DNA of 64,000 bases from Sclerotinia nivalis (GCA_029531795.1 JAPEIS010000007.1:2666001-2730000); one strand, 5' to 3'; shown: positions 1 to 10,839, counted from the first letter of the stretch. Made by a program: numbers and translations. Notes: generated from the letters alone by a model not told the origin.

Positions 1-288
1 AGAATAGGTAGGTTGTGAGTATAATCTTCAAGTGAGAGGAGCTGCAAATCAAACGCAAAGAGGTAAGATTGTGAGGTGGTAAGCTAGAGTGAGGTAAGTT
101 TGCAGTTTCTCTTAAGGTAGTTTGTAGTATGGCAAAGGCACCTCGCAGCGATCTGGGCTACGATGAAGCATCAGGTAATCAAGCGGTCGATGAGAGTAAA
201 ATGTTAACAACAACACAACTTCTAGTGGGCTGGTCAATCGGTTGATCAAATTTATGTCGCAGCGAGCCCTGAAAATTTGAGGTCGAGG

Positions 289-782
289 CTAGGTCTGAGG
301 GCTACCCTCATCAACAAGAATGCCGCTCTGCTGGCTATTCGTAAAAATGAAACCATAAAGTAACACCAATTGAGAACAAAAGTCCAAACAAACCAAAAGA
401 ATTCTAAAAAAATTTCTCCGGGTATCGTGACACCACATAACATTAACGTCTATCTCCTCAATGATTTCAAATCCAGACTTATCTAAGTTTTCCCGGGCCA
501 CTTCCTCAAACCAACGAGTATCATCTTTTCCCTTTAATCTTCCAATTCATTCCCATGTTTCATCAATACATCATCTTCATAAACCTCAACCATCTCCCAA
601 TTTACCAGGCATTTTGATATTAGCACGAATACCCGAGGAGTAGACTGGACTAAAAGTACCCATTTTACCCCAGACTCAATCGCAAGACACATTGGACCTG
701 TTTTGTGTTCGTGAATGAAATGCTCCTTTGCGATCGGAAGTACTGGAAATCCATGATCTAATACCTGTAACAGAACTCGCAC
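289..782 (-). pseudogene. Degenerate protein-coding remnant, unknown family
   Basis: Two minus-strand reading frames follow one another: 782-534 (82 codons) and then, one frame over, about 530-289. Codon use and composition are ordinary for a fungal gene, unlike the AT block to the right. The downstream piece contains a WFEEVAREN segment, then a hydrophobic stretch (about 20 residues around LLVCLDFCSQLVLLYGF) that could be one membrane segment near the C-terminus. I do not recognise the family. The frame change sits beside GATTAAAGG with no clear intron, so a frameshifted pseudogene is the simplest reading. A mis-seen small intron is the alternative. It may belong with the remnants at 758-1092 and 1229-1935 as one decayed gene. 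Confidence 0.35.
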
Positions 783-1092
783 ATACCATTGACATCATAC
801 AATGAACGAGAAATATCAATTTGTTGATGCGAGGCACCAGGTTTGAGAATTAGGAATCTTCGGACAACATGGGGTAGATAATAATGAGCCAAATAAAGTA
901 TCTCTACCATTGAAGCCAAAGATAGTTGCCTTGATGCCAAAGTTTCCATAGACTTGAGACTAGAAAACCAACAATTAGATTCATTGACAGATGTATCTTT
1001 GACATCAAACCAGATATCAAACCAAAAGTATCAAAGTTAATCTCCGAGTTCGACATCTTGTACAATTTAGATGCCAGAGTAATAGTTGCCAA
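758..1092 (-). pseudogene. Degenerate coding remnant, unknown
   Basis: Two overlapping minus-strand open stretches (1092-904 and 949-758) in different frames share the peptide context ending in SLWKLWHQG / SLKSMETLASRQ. This is what a single frameshifted exon gives. Phrases such as METLAS resemble the MEKLAS core of the 47-residue repeats just upstream at 1229-1726. I infer that this is a worn C-terminal part of the same gene. No domain is recognised. Spurious ORFs are possible at this length. Confidence 0.25.
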
Positions 1093-1228
1093 ACCAGTAA
1101 AGTCCTCATTATTTGAACCTCAAACCTTTATAGAGAATGTCCAAAAACCTACATTCACCTCTTGAGCAGATAACTTTCCCTTTATCAATGAATGTCCTCT
1201 TTCCGATCTAGACTTCTCTCATACCAAA

Positions 1229-1935
1229 TTATATAGTCTGTACCAATGATGAATCAAAAGATACCACTGAGTTTGATATTGCACCGGAAATACCCATCAA
1301 TTCGCCAAGTAGATTGTAATAAATTGACTCTTTTTCCATGATTGATTGGTAAATTGACTGAATACCACTTGAGTCGTAAGATACCACGGATTTCGATACA
1401 GCACAGGAAATAACTGCATTGGACATGTGGAATTCTTCCAAGAGATCAATGTACTCCGTACCTGAGGCTAATTTCTCCATGTTTGAGTGGTAAGTTGACT
1501 GAATACCTGGTGAATCATAAGACACGACTTCATTTGATGCCGCAACTAAAATTGCCGGCTTCGAAACATTGAATTTGTTCCACAAATTATTGTACTTGAG
1601 CTCTAAAGCCAACTTTCCCATGTGAGAATGATAGATGGCCTGAATCTTGGGTGAGTCGTATGATACTGCTGCGTCTGAAATAGCACCCGCAACCGCACCG
1701 CTGTAAGTATTAAATTCATCCAACAAAATGCTATAACCTAAAGCAGTCGCTTTTCTGTTGCCAGGTTGTCCATTTGAGTATTGTGCTTGAGAATGATCAC
1801 CTCCTTTTCTATATTTGAATGAAGGATAGATTGAATACCGGAAGATATCGCCTTGGAAACAGAGTTGTAGGCCTGCGATTGGTGGGAATTAAAAGAAAAG
1901 AGGTGTTCACTCAATAGGCCATTAGGAAACAACAC
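1229..1935 (-). pseudogene. 47-residue tandem-repeat protein, frameshifted
   Basis: The frame 1726-1229 holds at least three copies of a repeat whose core reads VSYDSpGIQSiYHSnMEKLA. Successive VSYDS motifs are 47 residues apart, then 40 for the last copy. The frame 1935-1738 carries an older copy (SSGIQSILHSNIEK) and ends at a stop; the repeat resumes in another frame at LLDEF, so a frameshift lies near 1735. No ATG start is evident in either frame (the apparent starts are TTG). Each unit is predicted helical with small-residue linkers (GAISNSV, AVSKSV). The family is not recognised. The repeat and the break are seen; pseudogene status is inferred. Confidence 0.45.
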
Positions 1936-1961
1936 GCGAAGCTTTGACGATAAACTTTAGC

Positions 1962-2170
1962 ATGACCCCAGCATCTCTTCTTGGAGATGTGTATGGTGTT
2001 TTTAAACTGTTACGATTGGTGAAAGAAGCAGCTGAATTCGCCTCGAAAGAGTACTGGCCGTCGCTAAAGAATGAAGTATTAACGCCTTGTGTCAGTTAGT
2101 CTCAAAATTTGGTGATGATTATGCCCCGTATATTGATATTTTTAAGGTTGGTTCAGCTGCAGAGGATTGA
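1962..2170 (+). pseudogene. Short broken coding remnant (N-terminal domain-like)
   Basis: An ATG at 1962 opens a 45-codon frame (begins MTPASLLGDVYGVFKLL) ending at TAG 2097-2099. A second, better-continuing frame overlaps from about 2075 and runs to TGA 2168-2170, encoding SKFGDDYAPYIDIFKVG. Together they read like one helical, acidic domain with a single-base shift around 2075-2095. The sequence is reminiscent of N-terminal helical domains of fungal NLR-like and ankyrin proteins, but the resemblance is weak. It is divergent from the minus-strand repeat remnant, with 26 bp between them. Confidence 0.3.
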
Positions 2171-3090
2171 GCCGATGGCTTGCAGGACTGGGCCTGCAAG
2201 TATACTATAGGGTACCTTTAAAAACCCCCCGGGTACTGAATACACCGGGGTAATTGATCATGCAATCGTCCAATATTAATCGTCCGAAGTTGAAATTGTT
2301 CCCAATGATTTCGAATTTTTCAAAACGATCAAATGTCTACAGATAATCATGTGATTTATTATCACATAAGTGATCTGAGTAACCATCACATGATGAATTA
2401 TCATATATTTCATACCTTCCAGATCTTATTCTACATGATCTTTACCCCAATGTACCAACTACCCTACCCTGTAGAGATCCAACAGGATAACGAACCGGAA
2501 GGGTAACTACCCCGGGTCACCCCGCCCAGCCCTGATGGCTTGCGCCCCATTCCTCATTTTGGTGGAGTGCATATTTTCAGCACCCCATTTACTTATTTTT
2601 GGACCAATCGTATGCTTCCGGCTCTTAACCTACTCTGTTTAGGCCACATCACTCTGCAGCGGAAAGCCACCTTTTCGGTAAGTAGTTTCAAAATGTGACA
2701 CTATTGGGTTCCAGACGGTTTGTCCTTCAGCTGGAACCAAAATGAGGTTACTTTCTCGGAATGGTGCATGGAAAGCTGAAGGCTACATAAGGATTGCCAC
2801 TGGATTCATGTTAAAGTGAGGGGAAAGTGGTTTCGTGCGTCGAACTACTTTTCTAGGGTAGCTGACTATACCAATTCTTAGAAACACGTCAGTTACACTA
2901 TCAACTTTGCGGAACGGAAAAAGAAATATCTGACTTCTTGTCGTTGATTGACTACAGCACTGCTGTGCTATCATGCAACCAGACTGTTTTTCCAAGTCTT
3001 GTCAAGAACACAACTACACGATGTGGTCAAGCCAAGGAATTGGCTAAGAAGAAGGAAATGATCGTTGAAATAATCCTCGCTAATCTTGTT
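2171..3090. other. Intergenic region, no gene seen
   Basis: Composition is near normal. A minus-strand open stretch (2995-2783) encodes a low-quality peptide without recognisable domains and is taken as chance. No RNA gene was recognised. Part of this interval must hold the promoter of the oxidase gene at 3209. Confidence 0.5.
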
Positions 3091-3110
3091 CCCCTAAGAT
3101 GAGCAATATC

Positions 3111-3119
3111 TATATATAT
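3111..3119 (+). promoter_or_regulatory. Putative TATA box of the FAD oxidase gene
   Basis: TATATATAT lies about 98 bp before the chosen ATG at 3209, within the usual fungal distance. The first ATG downstream (about 3100 and 3118, other frames) would give only short peptides. This is inference from position and sequence. Confidence 0.4.
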
Positions 3120-3208
3120 GTGAGTATGTCACCTCATCAGAAGGAAAAACTTCATTACAGTCCTCTCAATTCACCTTGGCAACTATCAGCATACTTAATA
3201 ACATCAAA

Positions 3209-5042
3209 ATGGTCACCGAAGAACTTACCGCCAAAGAAATTGCCGTCAAAGATCTTGATGCTCTCGTTGAAACTTTGGGGGTCTCCAATTGCTTCAAAAG
3301 AGGCAAAGGCTTCTATGAAAATGAAGTAAAGCAATATGCCACTTCCTCCTATGAGTGCTTAACCCTTTTTCTTATCCCTGATTTTACCTCATATCACCAT
3401 TGCTTGGAATCGAGTTTTATTTCCTCGCCTCTTTCCATTCACGTGGACAAATATGATACTAATTCTTGTTAGATACGATCGCACGTTGCCAGCATTGATC
3501 CTGAAGCCTCGAAACAAGCAGGAGATTGCCTCTATTTTGGAATACGCTAACAAGAGAAAAATTGGCGTGTCGGTTCGCACAGGAGGACATCAGTACAGTG
3601 GAGCTTCATCTTGCACTGCTCCAAACATCCAAATGGACTTGTCAGAAACTTTTAAAGGTCCCGATGATCGAACACTCTTGAGGAAGCAGGGTCGCCTTCA
3701 TACGAGCGTCAGTTGGTCTCTGAAGGAATTCACTGAATTCTGCACGCAACACCACATTTTTGCCCCTCACGGACAATGCATTGCTGTTCACCTCGGAGGA
3801 CACGTTCAAACCGGCGGTTATGGACAACTCGGTCGCAGCTTCGGGCTACTTGCAGATCATGTCCTTGAGATTGACATTGTGGATCATGAGGGAGTCCCCA
3901 GAAGGCTTGTTCACGATACCCCTAAAGAGGCCGACCGAGATCTATTTAATGCCATTCTCGGAGGAAGCCCAGGGAACTTTGGTGTAGTCACCCACTTCAC
4001 AATCAGGGTCCATAAAGACGAAGATTATGCAGGATCCACTGGCATGAAGTGCTTATACTTGTACAGTCCCGAGAAGCTTAAAGAGATGCTGGACCTTGTG
4101 GCAAAGATGTCAGACGGTTTGGACTCAGAAGGGAAACCGATGGTACTTGCTCGCAATTACGATGTTTGCGTCAACGTTGTCAGTTCTGGAAACGAGTTCG
4201 CGGCCCTTTTCCCCGGTAAAGCTAAATCACTGAGGGACTTGTACAACAATGATAAGAACCTTCCAAACATTGACGAAAACTTGCCGACATATCCCAAATT
4301 AATTTTTGTCTGGGCGCAATGGGTCAAGATAAACAAGAACGATAAATTCGACAGGGAGCTTTGGTTCGATAAACTGTCGAAGGGTTGCGTTGACTCAATC
4401 AGCATAAACCATAAGGAGTTGTTGCCACAAGATATGTCTTACATGACGGGCAATTGGTGGATTTTAGATGCTGTTCGCGAGTATCCATATCCCTATATCA
4501 AGAGTACCCGCATGAGCGACAAGACGAATCTGAGCGAGTCCAAATGGCCTGAGTGGTTAGCTGGACGCATTGATAAGATTGTGAAGCCAGAAAATAACGG
4601 TCTCTTCGTATGTGCTCAAATCCAGCCTTTTGGAGGGCCTGAATCGGAGACAGTCAAAAACGCAAATAACGGCACTTCATATAGTTGGAGAAACTCGACC
4701 ATCACCTGCACTCTTGATTGCTTCTACAGCTTCAAACAGGATAAGAAGGAGGAGGCGGAAAAGTGGCAGAAGGAAAATGAGGCGGAAGCCATTGGGGAGA
4801 AGGGGGTTTTTAGCACCAAGGATATGCGTCCTTTATGGGGGTCTTTCGGAGAATATGACTTCCACAAAATTTGGCACGCGTATCATGAAAGCGAGGAAAA
4901 GTACAACAAGCTGCGCAAACTAAGAAAGGTCCATGATCCAAATGGAGTATTCACGCCAAACACATTCTGCGTCCCGCGGGAAGGTGAAGACACCAAGGCA
5001 CTTCTGGCACTGAGAGTAAAAAATCATGCTCTTCTTAGATAG
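3209..5042 (+). CDS. FAD-linked oxidoreductase, berberine-bridge-enzyme-like
   Basis: Two exons (3209-3354 and 3473-5042) give a 571-residue protein. The FAD-binding PCMH-type domain spans about residues 50-235: RTGGH with His88, the expected 8-alpha-histidyl flavin ligand; HGQC with Cys151, matching the 6-S-cysteinyl ligand of bicovalent BBE enzymes; then GGYGQLGRSFG and GGSPGNFGVVTHF (about 211-224). The C-terminal BBE segment is YDFHKIWHAYHE...VHDPNGVFTPNTFCVP (about 500-545). Family members oxidise alcohols, sugars or pathway intermediates with O2, giving H2O2; the substrate cannot be told here. No signal peptide is visible (MVTEELTAKEI), so it is probably cytosolic, unlike many secreted relatives. 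Start: first in-frame ATG after the TATA box. It is intact, with normal codon use, 0.25 kb from an AT isochore. No cluster partner is visible. Confidence 0.9.
3355..3472 (+). other. Intron of the FAD oxidase gene (118 bp)
   Basis: Stops in all frames between the two coding blocks, and the shift of reading frame, require an intron. A GT at 3355 (GTGCTT) and AG at 3471-3472 join GA|A into a Glu codon and give SSYEYDRTLP, which fits BBE-type proteins. A CTAAT branch-like motif lies just before the acceptor. The donor is not the usual GTAAGT/GTATGT, but it is the only one found that restores frame. Confidence 0.7.
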
Positions 5043-5850
5043 TGGAGGATGTTGTAAACGCTCATAATTCCGAAATTAGGTTCTAGATTGAAGCTTCTTT
5101 ACCATCATTAGGCTTGTTGGCAAACAAAAACTTATTTCTTCAATAATTTCATAGATGACAATCTACACACTCTTTAGCATATGCTTTACCTGGTTGTGTT
5201 GATACCTTTCAACCTTGTCGCATCTTCATAATGATACTAATCCTACGAAGGCAGTATTTCAAAATTCACTTTTGTTTTTTTTTTAATGTTCGCCCCCTTT
5301 TCCCGTATTCCTGTCCGCAGTAAATTAGTTGTTTGTCCTCTAATTTTTTTGAAAGCAAAAGTATCTAGAAATCTTCCAGGGATACCTTATGTATAAAGGT
5401 CTCGGGCATCCGTTGGCCAAATACACGCGGCGGTACATCTTATTTTTTTCATCTTGTCCATTCTCATATAAAAATAAGAATGTCTAATCTACAGCAAAAT
5501 TCCCGCGATAAACAGCTTAATTGCCGGTTTCGATAATTCAAAAATAAACATTTTGATCAGTTGGATCTTAAGTTCCATTACAGGTACAGTTCTTTTCATG
5601 AATTAACAACTTAGATCAATCCACATCTAACCGGAGTAACGATATTCATAAGTGGAAGATAGAGTTCCAGCTATCCTACAAGCACTATCTAGATTAAGAA
5701 TTTCAAGGAGACTAGGACCCCAGAATAACACAGGCTGACCAGATTGGAGACATCCAGAGAATACTGCGGAGCTGCTGAGCGAGAGAGGGAATAATCAATT
5801 GTACTTTTCCTGTGTATGAAAGATTCACTGTTTGGTGTGAGAAAACACAA
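5043..5850. other. 3' flank of oxidase and left edge of AT isochore
   Basis: After the TAG-terminated gene, AATAAT/TTTATT-like 3' signals occur, and base composition falls steadily to very AT-rich from about 5270. No gene is seen. The change marks the gene-rich / RIP-affected boundary. Confidence 0.6.
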
Positions 5851-6087
5851 CGGAAACGGTTACGAAAATGATAAATTGAAGTTGCGCATTTTTTATTAAA
5901 CTAGGTTGAATTGGAGTGGTTATATAGATCTTTTTGGAGTTATATTATCTGTCTTCTCTTTGATATAATATAGTAAACACGTCGGAAACAGATACAAAAT
6001 GATTAAGTTAAAGTTGCGCATTTTTTATTAAACTAGATTGAGTTGGAGTGGTTATATAGACCCTTTTGGAGTCACGTTATTTGCCTA
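5851..6087. repeat. Direct duplication, 132-bp period, two copies
   Basis: 5851-5955 and 5983-6087 share a block with GTTGCGCATTTTTTATTAAA, then GAGTGGTTATATAGA and TTTTGGAGT, at a constant 132-bp offset. Differences are mainly transitions. The origin is unknown; there are no TG/CA termini. Confidence 0.8.
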
Positions 6088-6230
6088 ACTATTTTTACAA
6101 GCAAATTTTTGCGGGCAATCGAGTCGGTTGTAAGGATTGCAAAGGGGTCGGTCGTAAAAGTCGGTTGCAGATCCATTTAATAGTATTATTCATATATTGA
6201 TTAAGAATATTTGTCCTTGATAATAAAAGT

Positions 6231-6540
6231 GGATTTGTTTTTTTCAACAAATCTACAAAAATCATATATTTATTATTTCACAAAATCTTTATAAGATTCT
6301 GTTTTCCGATTTATACAAAATTCTATTCCTTATCTATTTCAATCTGATAAAAAAAGTGGATTTGTTTTTTTCAACAAATCTACAAAAATTATATATTCAT
6401 TATCTCACAAAACCTTTACAAGATTCCGTTTTCCGATTTATACAAAATTTTATTCTTTATCTATTTCAATCTGATAGAAAAAATAGATTTGTTTTTTTCA
6501 ACAAATCTACAAAAATCATATACTTAGTAAGTTTATATCA
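6231..6540. repeat. Tandem array, 127-bp unit, 2.4 copies, with hairpin
   Basis: Units start at 6231, 6358 and 6485 (127-bp spacing). Each begins with an inverted motif GATTTGTT / AACAAATC around a T-run, able to form a hairpin. Each full unit carries CACAAAA..TTTATA/CAAGATTC, CGATTTATACAAAATT and TATTTCAATCTGATA. The third copy is partial. The open frame 6356-6844 passes through it but has no coding character. Confidence 0.85.
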
Positions 6541-8317
6541 TATTATATTTATATACAACAAATACATAGTATATTTTGCTATCGATATTTATAACAATTT
6601 TAAAACCATCTTAAAAACTCGAAATATACTTCTCTTTTTTTTCAAAACATTTACTAATATACTTGAGAAAATAAAATTCAATATATCATCAAAAACAACA
6701 TTATCTCTTACAATCAATTTCATTCAATTAGAACAATCATCTTCCCTTATCTCATTTCAACAAAAAGACAAGATTCGTTTTGAATCAAATACAGAACATT
6801 TATATCGATCTACAACTTCTTTAATCATCACCAAATACTTTTAAAAGGCCAAAATACATTGTTAAATCTATACAGGATTTGTTTATATATTCGATATTTA
6901 TATTGAAACTCTTCCGAATAAATAGAAAAGAATTACTATTCAATTGTTAAACAAAATAATAAACTATTTTATTCGAAATCTTATATTTAAAATCGAAAAG
7001 AAATAATAATCAAAAAGAATATAAGAGAAGATTCAGAAGAAAGATTTATTATATATAAAAATCTTGAAGATCCCTAAAATTCTTATATTCGATGATCGGC
7101 TTAAAAGACTTATTATCTTAAATAAAAATGGACTTCAAAGAATCGAAATATAAAAGAAATCTGTTCGGTTGTACGAATCGTAAATACTACTTTGTAGCGC
7201 TTTTCGATTTCAGATCTTCTATTTTGTTTAGGTTGATCTATAATATATATATTTATTAATATAATAAAGAAAAATCTTTATTTTAAATAAATATATTTTT
7301 TCTAAAACCTGATTTATTATCAATGTTTGAATCTAGATTGTTGTTATATAGTCTTGCAAATGTAATTAATATAAGTTTTTTAAAACTATTTTAAATTTAT
7401 AATAAAAATCGATTTAGCGGTTTTTCCTTCTAGGTTTCCTTGAGGAATTTTTGGAAAATATAAGATTGAAATAAAAGGCAGATTAGATATTGAAAATCTT
7501 TTTGTATTGTTTTGAAAGGTTGTAGTGATTGTAAGGGCTATTTGCAGAAGTACTGTGTAAATAATCGGTAATAGATTAAGTATTCTGAAGTTTTGCTGTA
7601 TTTATAAGAGTATTTTAGTTTGGTATCGATATATTTAAAGTATTTGTAGTATTATATAAAGTTATTGTAATTTGTTCGAATGAAGAGAAAATAATATAGT
7701 GTTATCTTTAATAGATTCAATTTAGGAGGTTCTTTGATAGAATTTATCAAATCTTATTTACGATAGATATCAATTAAGATTGTAAAATTTTATTTTTATT
7801 AAAGATTCTTCTTTTTTTATTATAAAATCTTCATTGTTGATTTGATATTGTTAATAATAGGAAGGGTAATCTATCCCGAATTGATTTTTTTATTCTTAAT
7901 TTATTGATCTATTAATCTATTGATTACTTTGTTTCTCTTGATCCTGATATAATTTGAAATGTATTTGATTTTGATATCAAGTTTGTCTATAAACTTGTAA
8001 TATTCAAAGAATATTTATTAAAATGAATCTGATATATTCTTTTTCAAATATCAGATAATTGAGATGCTATTAATACAGAGTTAGATTTTTGTTTCGATTA
8101 TTTATAATCGGGTTTTTGTATACTGGATTTTTTTCAAAGTGTTTATTGTTTCGATATCGAAAACTTGCGATAGCAAATTGATAGTTTTATAATTTGATAT
8201 TATTTGTATTTTGCTTTTATATATTATATATCTATATTCGATTAATTTGTTATTGTTTTGATATTGTTTTATTCTATTGAAGAAAATTAAGATATTGTTA
8301 TTGAGAAGAAAATCCTA
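6541..8317. other. AT-rich sequence, nothing assignable
   Basis: Stops are dense in all frames and no terminal repeats were recognised. It is probably old, RIP-decayed repeat DNA. Confidence 0.5.
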
Positions 8318-8816
8318 TCATTTTTCAAAATCCTTTATTACTATTTTTTTCGGGATATAATTAATAGGGTCTGTATGATAGCCCGTCGAGTAGTATAGAA
8401 AAGTTAGGATAGGATCCGGGGTATCCAGAATTAGATTTTTGAATTCGAAAAGCTTTGTTTTTTGATATTGTTGTTGTTTAAAAGTTTCGAATTGTAGTAT
8501 GATTAGATATATTAGACCGATTGTATATAATCTTATAGTTGATCGGATTTGCAATTATTGTAATACTATGTTTCCAGAAGGGAGGTTTGTATTTTGCAGA
8601 AGATTGAATATCGAAATGGTCCTTCAAATAGGAAGGATTCTTTGCACTATTAGATTTATAACTTTGTCGATTTTGGAGATATATTTCTTTAATCAGATCG
8701 ATACTATTATATTTTGGAGAACTTCTTTTGAATAGTTTGGCTAGAGGTGTTCTGAGTATTATACTTCCGTTTTGTATAAAGCAAAGGATAATATATAAAT
8801 GATTATTATTTTGCAA
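8318..8816 (-). pseudogene. Unidentified coding remnant
   Basis: Minus frame 8816-8478 is open for 112 codons, and frame 8554-8318 continues it after a shift near 8480 (NHTTIRNF / ETFKQQQYQ). The peptide has a balanced, gene-like character in a very AT-rich setting (RTPLAKLFKRSSPKYNS; KYKPPFWKHSITIIANP; LDTPDPILTFLYYSTGYHTDP), so real ancestral coding sequence is likely. The family is not recognised; it may be a gag-like or accessory protein of a mobile element. Confidence 0.4.
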
Positions 8817-9303
8817 AGAAAGGATATTGAAAGATTATCTTTAATACAGATTAAACTTTATATATAATAAGCTATTCGATATACTTTGATTGTTCTTTCT
8901 GAGATATACTTTTTGAAGGATAAAGTATAATCGAAGTATATATCAAATTATCGAAATATTAATTATTGGGTTTCCTTTTTTATATTCGAGATAAATCTGA
9001 TTATGAGATTCTAATTCATTGTTATTAGTAATATATATATTTTTCTTTTCTTCGAGAAATAAATCATTTTTAGTTTTTCGAATATAAAGATAATTATATT
9101 GTATTTCTTTTACAACAATATCTTATTAATATTTTAATGAAGTAAACGGATATTGTTTTTAATTTTTTTGGATATTCAATATAGATAAATTTTGTTAGTA
9201 TATTCAAAACAGAGTATTGTATTTGAGAGTTTTGTCGATTATAGTAAAGGGGATCGAGGTTCTGAATTCTAATATTAATAGAGGAAATGGTTTATACTAT
9301 TAT
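8817..9303. other. AT-rich sequence, nothing assignable
   Basis: No open frames of note, no recognised terminal repeats. It ends at the LTR beginning at 9304. Confidence 0.5.
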
Positions 9304-9516
9304 TGTCACGGGGTCCCCGTATAAGGTATACGGAGACCGTTCGGGTTCCGACCTATAGGAGTCGGTCCTCGGATAAGTGTAGGCTAGCCCTGGTCGGGGC
9401 TAGTGCTATACACAAATGTATTTAAGGAACCGTTCTTTCTGTAGAAACGTAACTCTTCCAGCTATATCTTATTAATAAAAATGATTTCTATTATTTTATT
9501 TGCTGCCTTTGTGATA
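9304..9516 (+). mobile_element. LTR of gypsy-like element E (5' LTR)
   Basis: It begins TGTCACGGGGTCCCCGTATA and ends CTTTGTGATA (a CpA-decayed GTGACA), 213 bp. It is a GC-rich island in the isochore with internal palindromes (CCCGTATA/TATACGG; GCTAGCCC/GGGGCTAGT). A gag start follows at 9870, so this is read as the 5' LTR of a plus-strand element. No second copy is present in the window. Confidence 0.6.
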
Positions 9517-9869
9517 CTATATAGCTCCTATTTATCTATATCGATACTTCTATAATATCGTCTCATTTATACCTATTTAGCCAATCTAACTCCCTTGAAG
9601 AATTCGTTACCATTATAACTAGCGATATTGCGATCTGATATTATTATCTTACCTTTCTTTACGAATTTAGTATAAAAATAAAAACAAAAGTAATCGATTT
9701 GCAATCCATAATTCAAAAGTTTACTTTCAATCTACAAATCGAGAAAACTATATTTATATAATAAAAGGAAAAGAATGATAGATTGATTGTTTATTTGATT
9801 CAATTTCATCCTATTCCCATCGTTTTGTTTATTTCAACTTTCATCGATTTAATCAACCTTTCGTCTCTA

Positions 9870-9991
9870 ATGCCCATTACAACTCCGGCCGCTGCTTTTG
9901 TTCTATCAAAGTTTCGATTGAGTGAGAAGGTATCTGACCCTGTACCGTTTGATAAAACAAAAATCGATCTTGATCAATTTGTTAATCAAAT
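9870..9991 (+). pseudogene. Element E gag N-terminus, truncated
   Basis: The ATG at 9870 opens MPITTPAAAFVLSKF followed by LSEKVSDPVPFDKTKIDLDQF. This resembles the start of Ty3/gypsy Gag proteins (short acidic leader, then a P-x-F-D..L..F motif). The frame runs straight into the LTR at 9992, so the gene is cut by that insertion and its remainder was not found. Confidence 0.5.
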
Positions 9992-10350
9992 TGTCACGGG
10001 TAATCACATGATTCCTGATTCACATGACGGGTGATCTACGATCACCCCATACTCCACGATCATTATACCCCTCATTTCACATTAGTTATCAGGCCCTTCT
10101 AGATCTTGTCGATCCTTACGATCGTCAACCCTCTTCTGATATCATATAGATCGAAGCCTAGCCTAATTGATGCTTCTCGTCGGCTAGATAACTTCCATTA
10201 AGTCTATATATACCATCCACGATCCTTAAGATCGAGGGCAGGTCATTCAATACAGTTCTCATTCAATATATATTTAACTTTATCATTTCATTATAATCAT
10301 CTTCTCCCCGATCTCTTCAATGTGCTCTGTGATCGTATTATCTCGTGATA
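9992..10350 (+). mobile_element. LTR of copia-like element F
   Basis: It starts TGTCACGGGTAATCACATGA and ends ATCTCGTGATA, about 359 bp, with a TATA-like TATATATACC. The same sequence recurs, diverged, in both arms of the inverted repeat at 10840-11576. A copia-type gag start follows at 10492. The start is certain from the repeat and the termini; the 3' end rests on the GTGATA terminus. Confidence 0.6.
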
Positions 10351-10491
10351 ATTATAAACCCGGTAGCTTTTAATCTGCTCAAACTTCTATCATATAATCA
10401 TTTAGTTCTTAAGGGATCGTCCTTTTTCACTTCAATTTTATCTTTATTATAAGTCCAATTATTTTACATCTCTTTCTGTTATCTTCCAAAT

Positions 10492-10686
10492 ATGACGAAA
10501 GATCAATCTGATTCTCTTCTTTTTATTATTCGTATTTAATAGCCAGAGTGGTATTTTCATTTGCAAAATAAGTATTTAATCATCGGAATCTGGGAACTAA
10601 TCGATCCAGATAACGATCTTTTTGTATCCACTTCGAATAGAATCATTCTTAGCTTCGATTTAGCAAATAAACCAATTACTTTTTAG
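10492..10686 (+). pseudogene. Element F gag N-terminus (Ty1/copia type), with stops
   Basis: The frame from ATG 10492 encodes MTKDQSDSLLFIIRI, two stops, then PEWYFHLQNKYLIIGIWELI DPDNDLF, ending at TAG 10684-10686. The W..W-x-x-x-L-x-x-K....GIWE..DPD pattern is typical of the N-terminal Gag domain of fungal copia elements. The element is cut off before 10840. Confidence 0.55.
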
Positions 10687-10839
10687 ATCGATTGATTATC
10701 TATTAAATTATTAGTTCTACTTTCTATTGCTAATCTTCAAACTAAATATAATCAAACTAATCAAGATCGATATCAATAGGAACTCTCGGAATACTTTGCG
10801 ATAATCTAAGTCTAATAAGATATAAATAAAGTGTTATAG

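Noticed and set aside
2783..2995. 70-codon minus-strand frame
   Set aside because: No domain, short, and within the presumed promoter region; likely chance.
6231..6540. Possible CRISPR-like array
   Set aside because: Only 2.4 units, with the whole 127-bp unit repeated and no unique spacers. The context is eukaryotic.
6356..6844. 162-codon open frame on the plus strand
   Set aside because: It begins inside the 127-bp tandem repeat and is almost wholly Phe/Ile/Lys/Asn/Tyr, as expected of AT-rich chance sequence; no motif.
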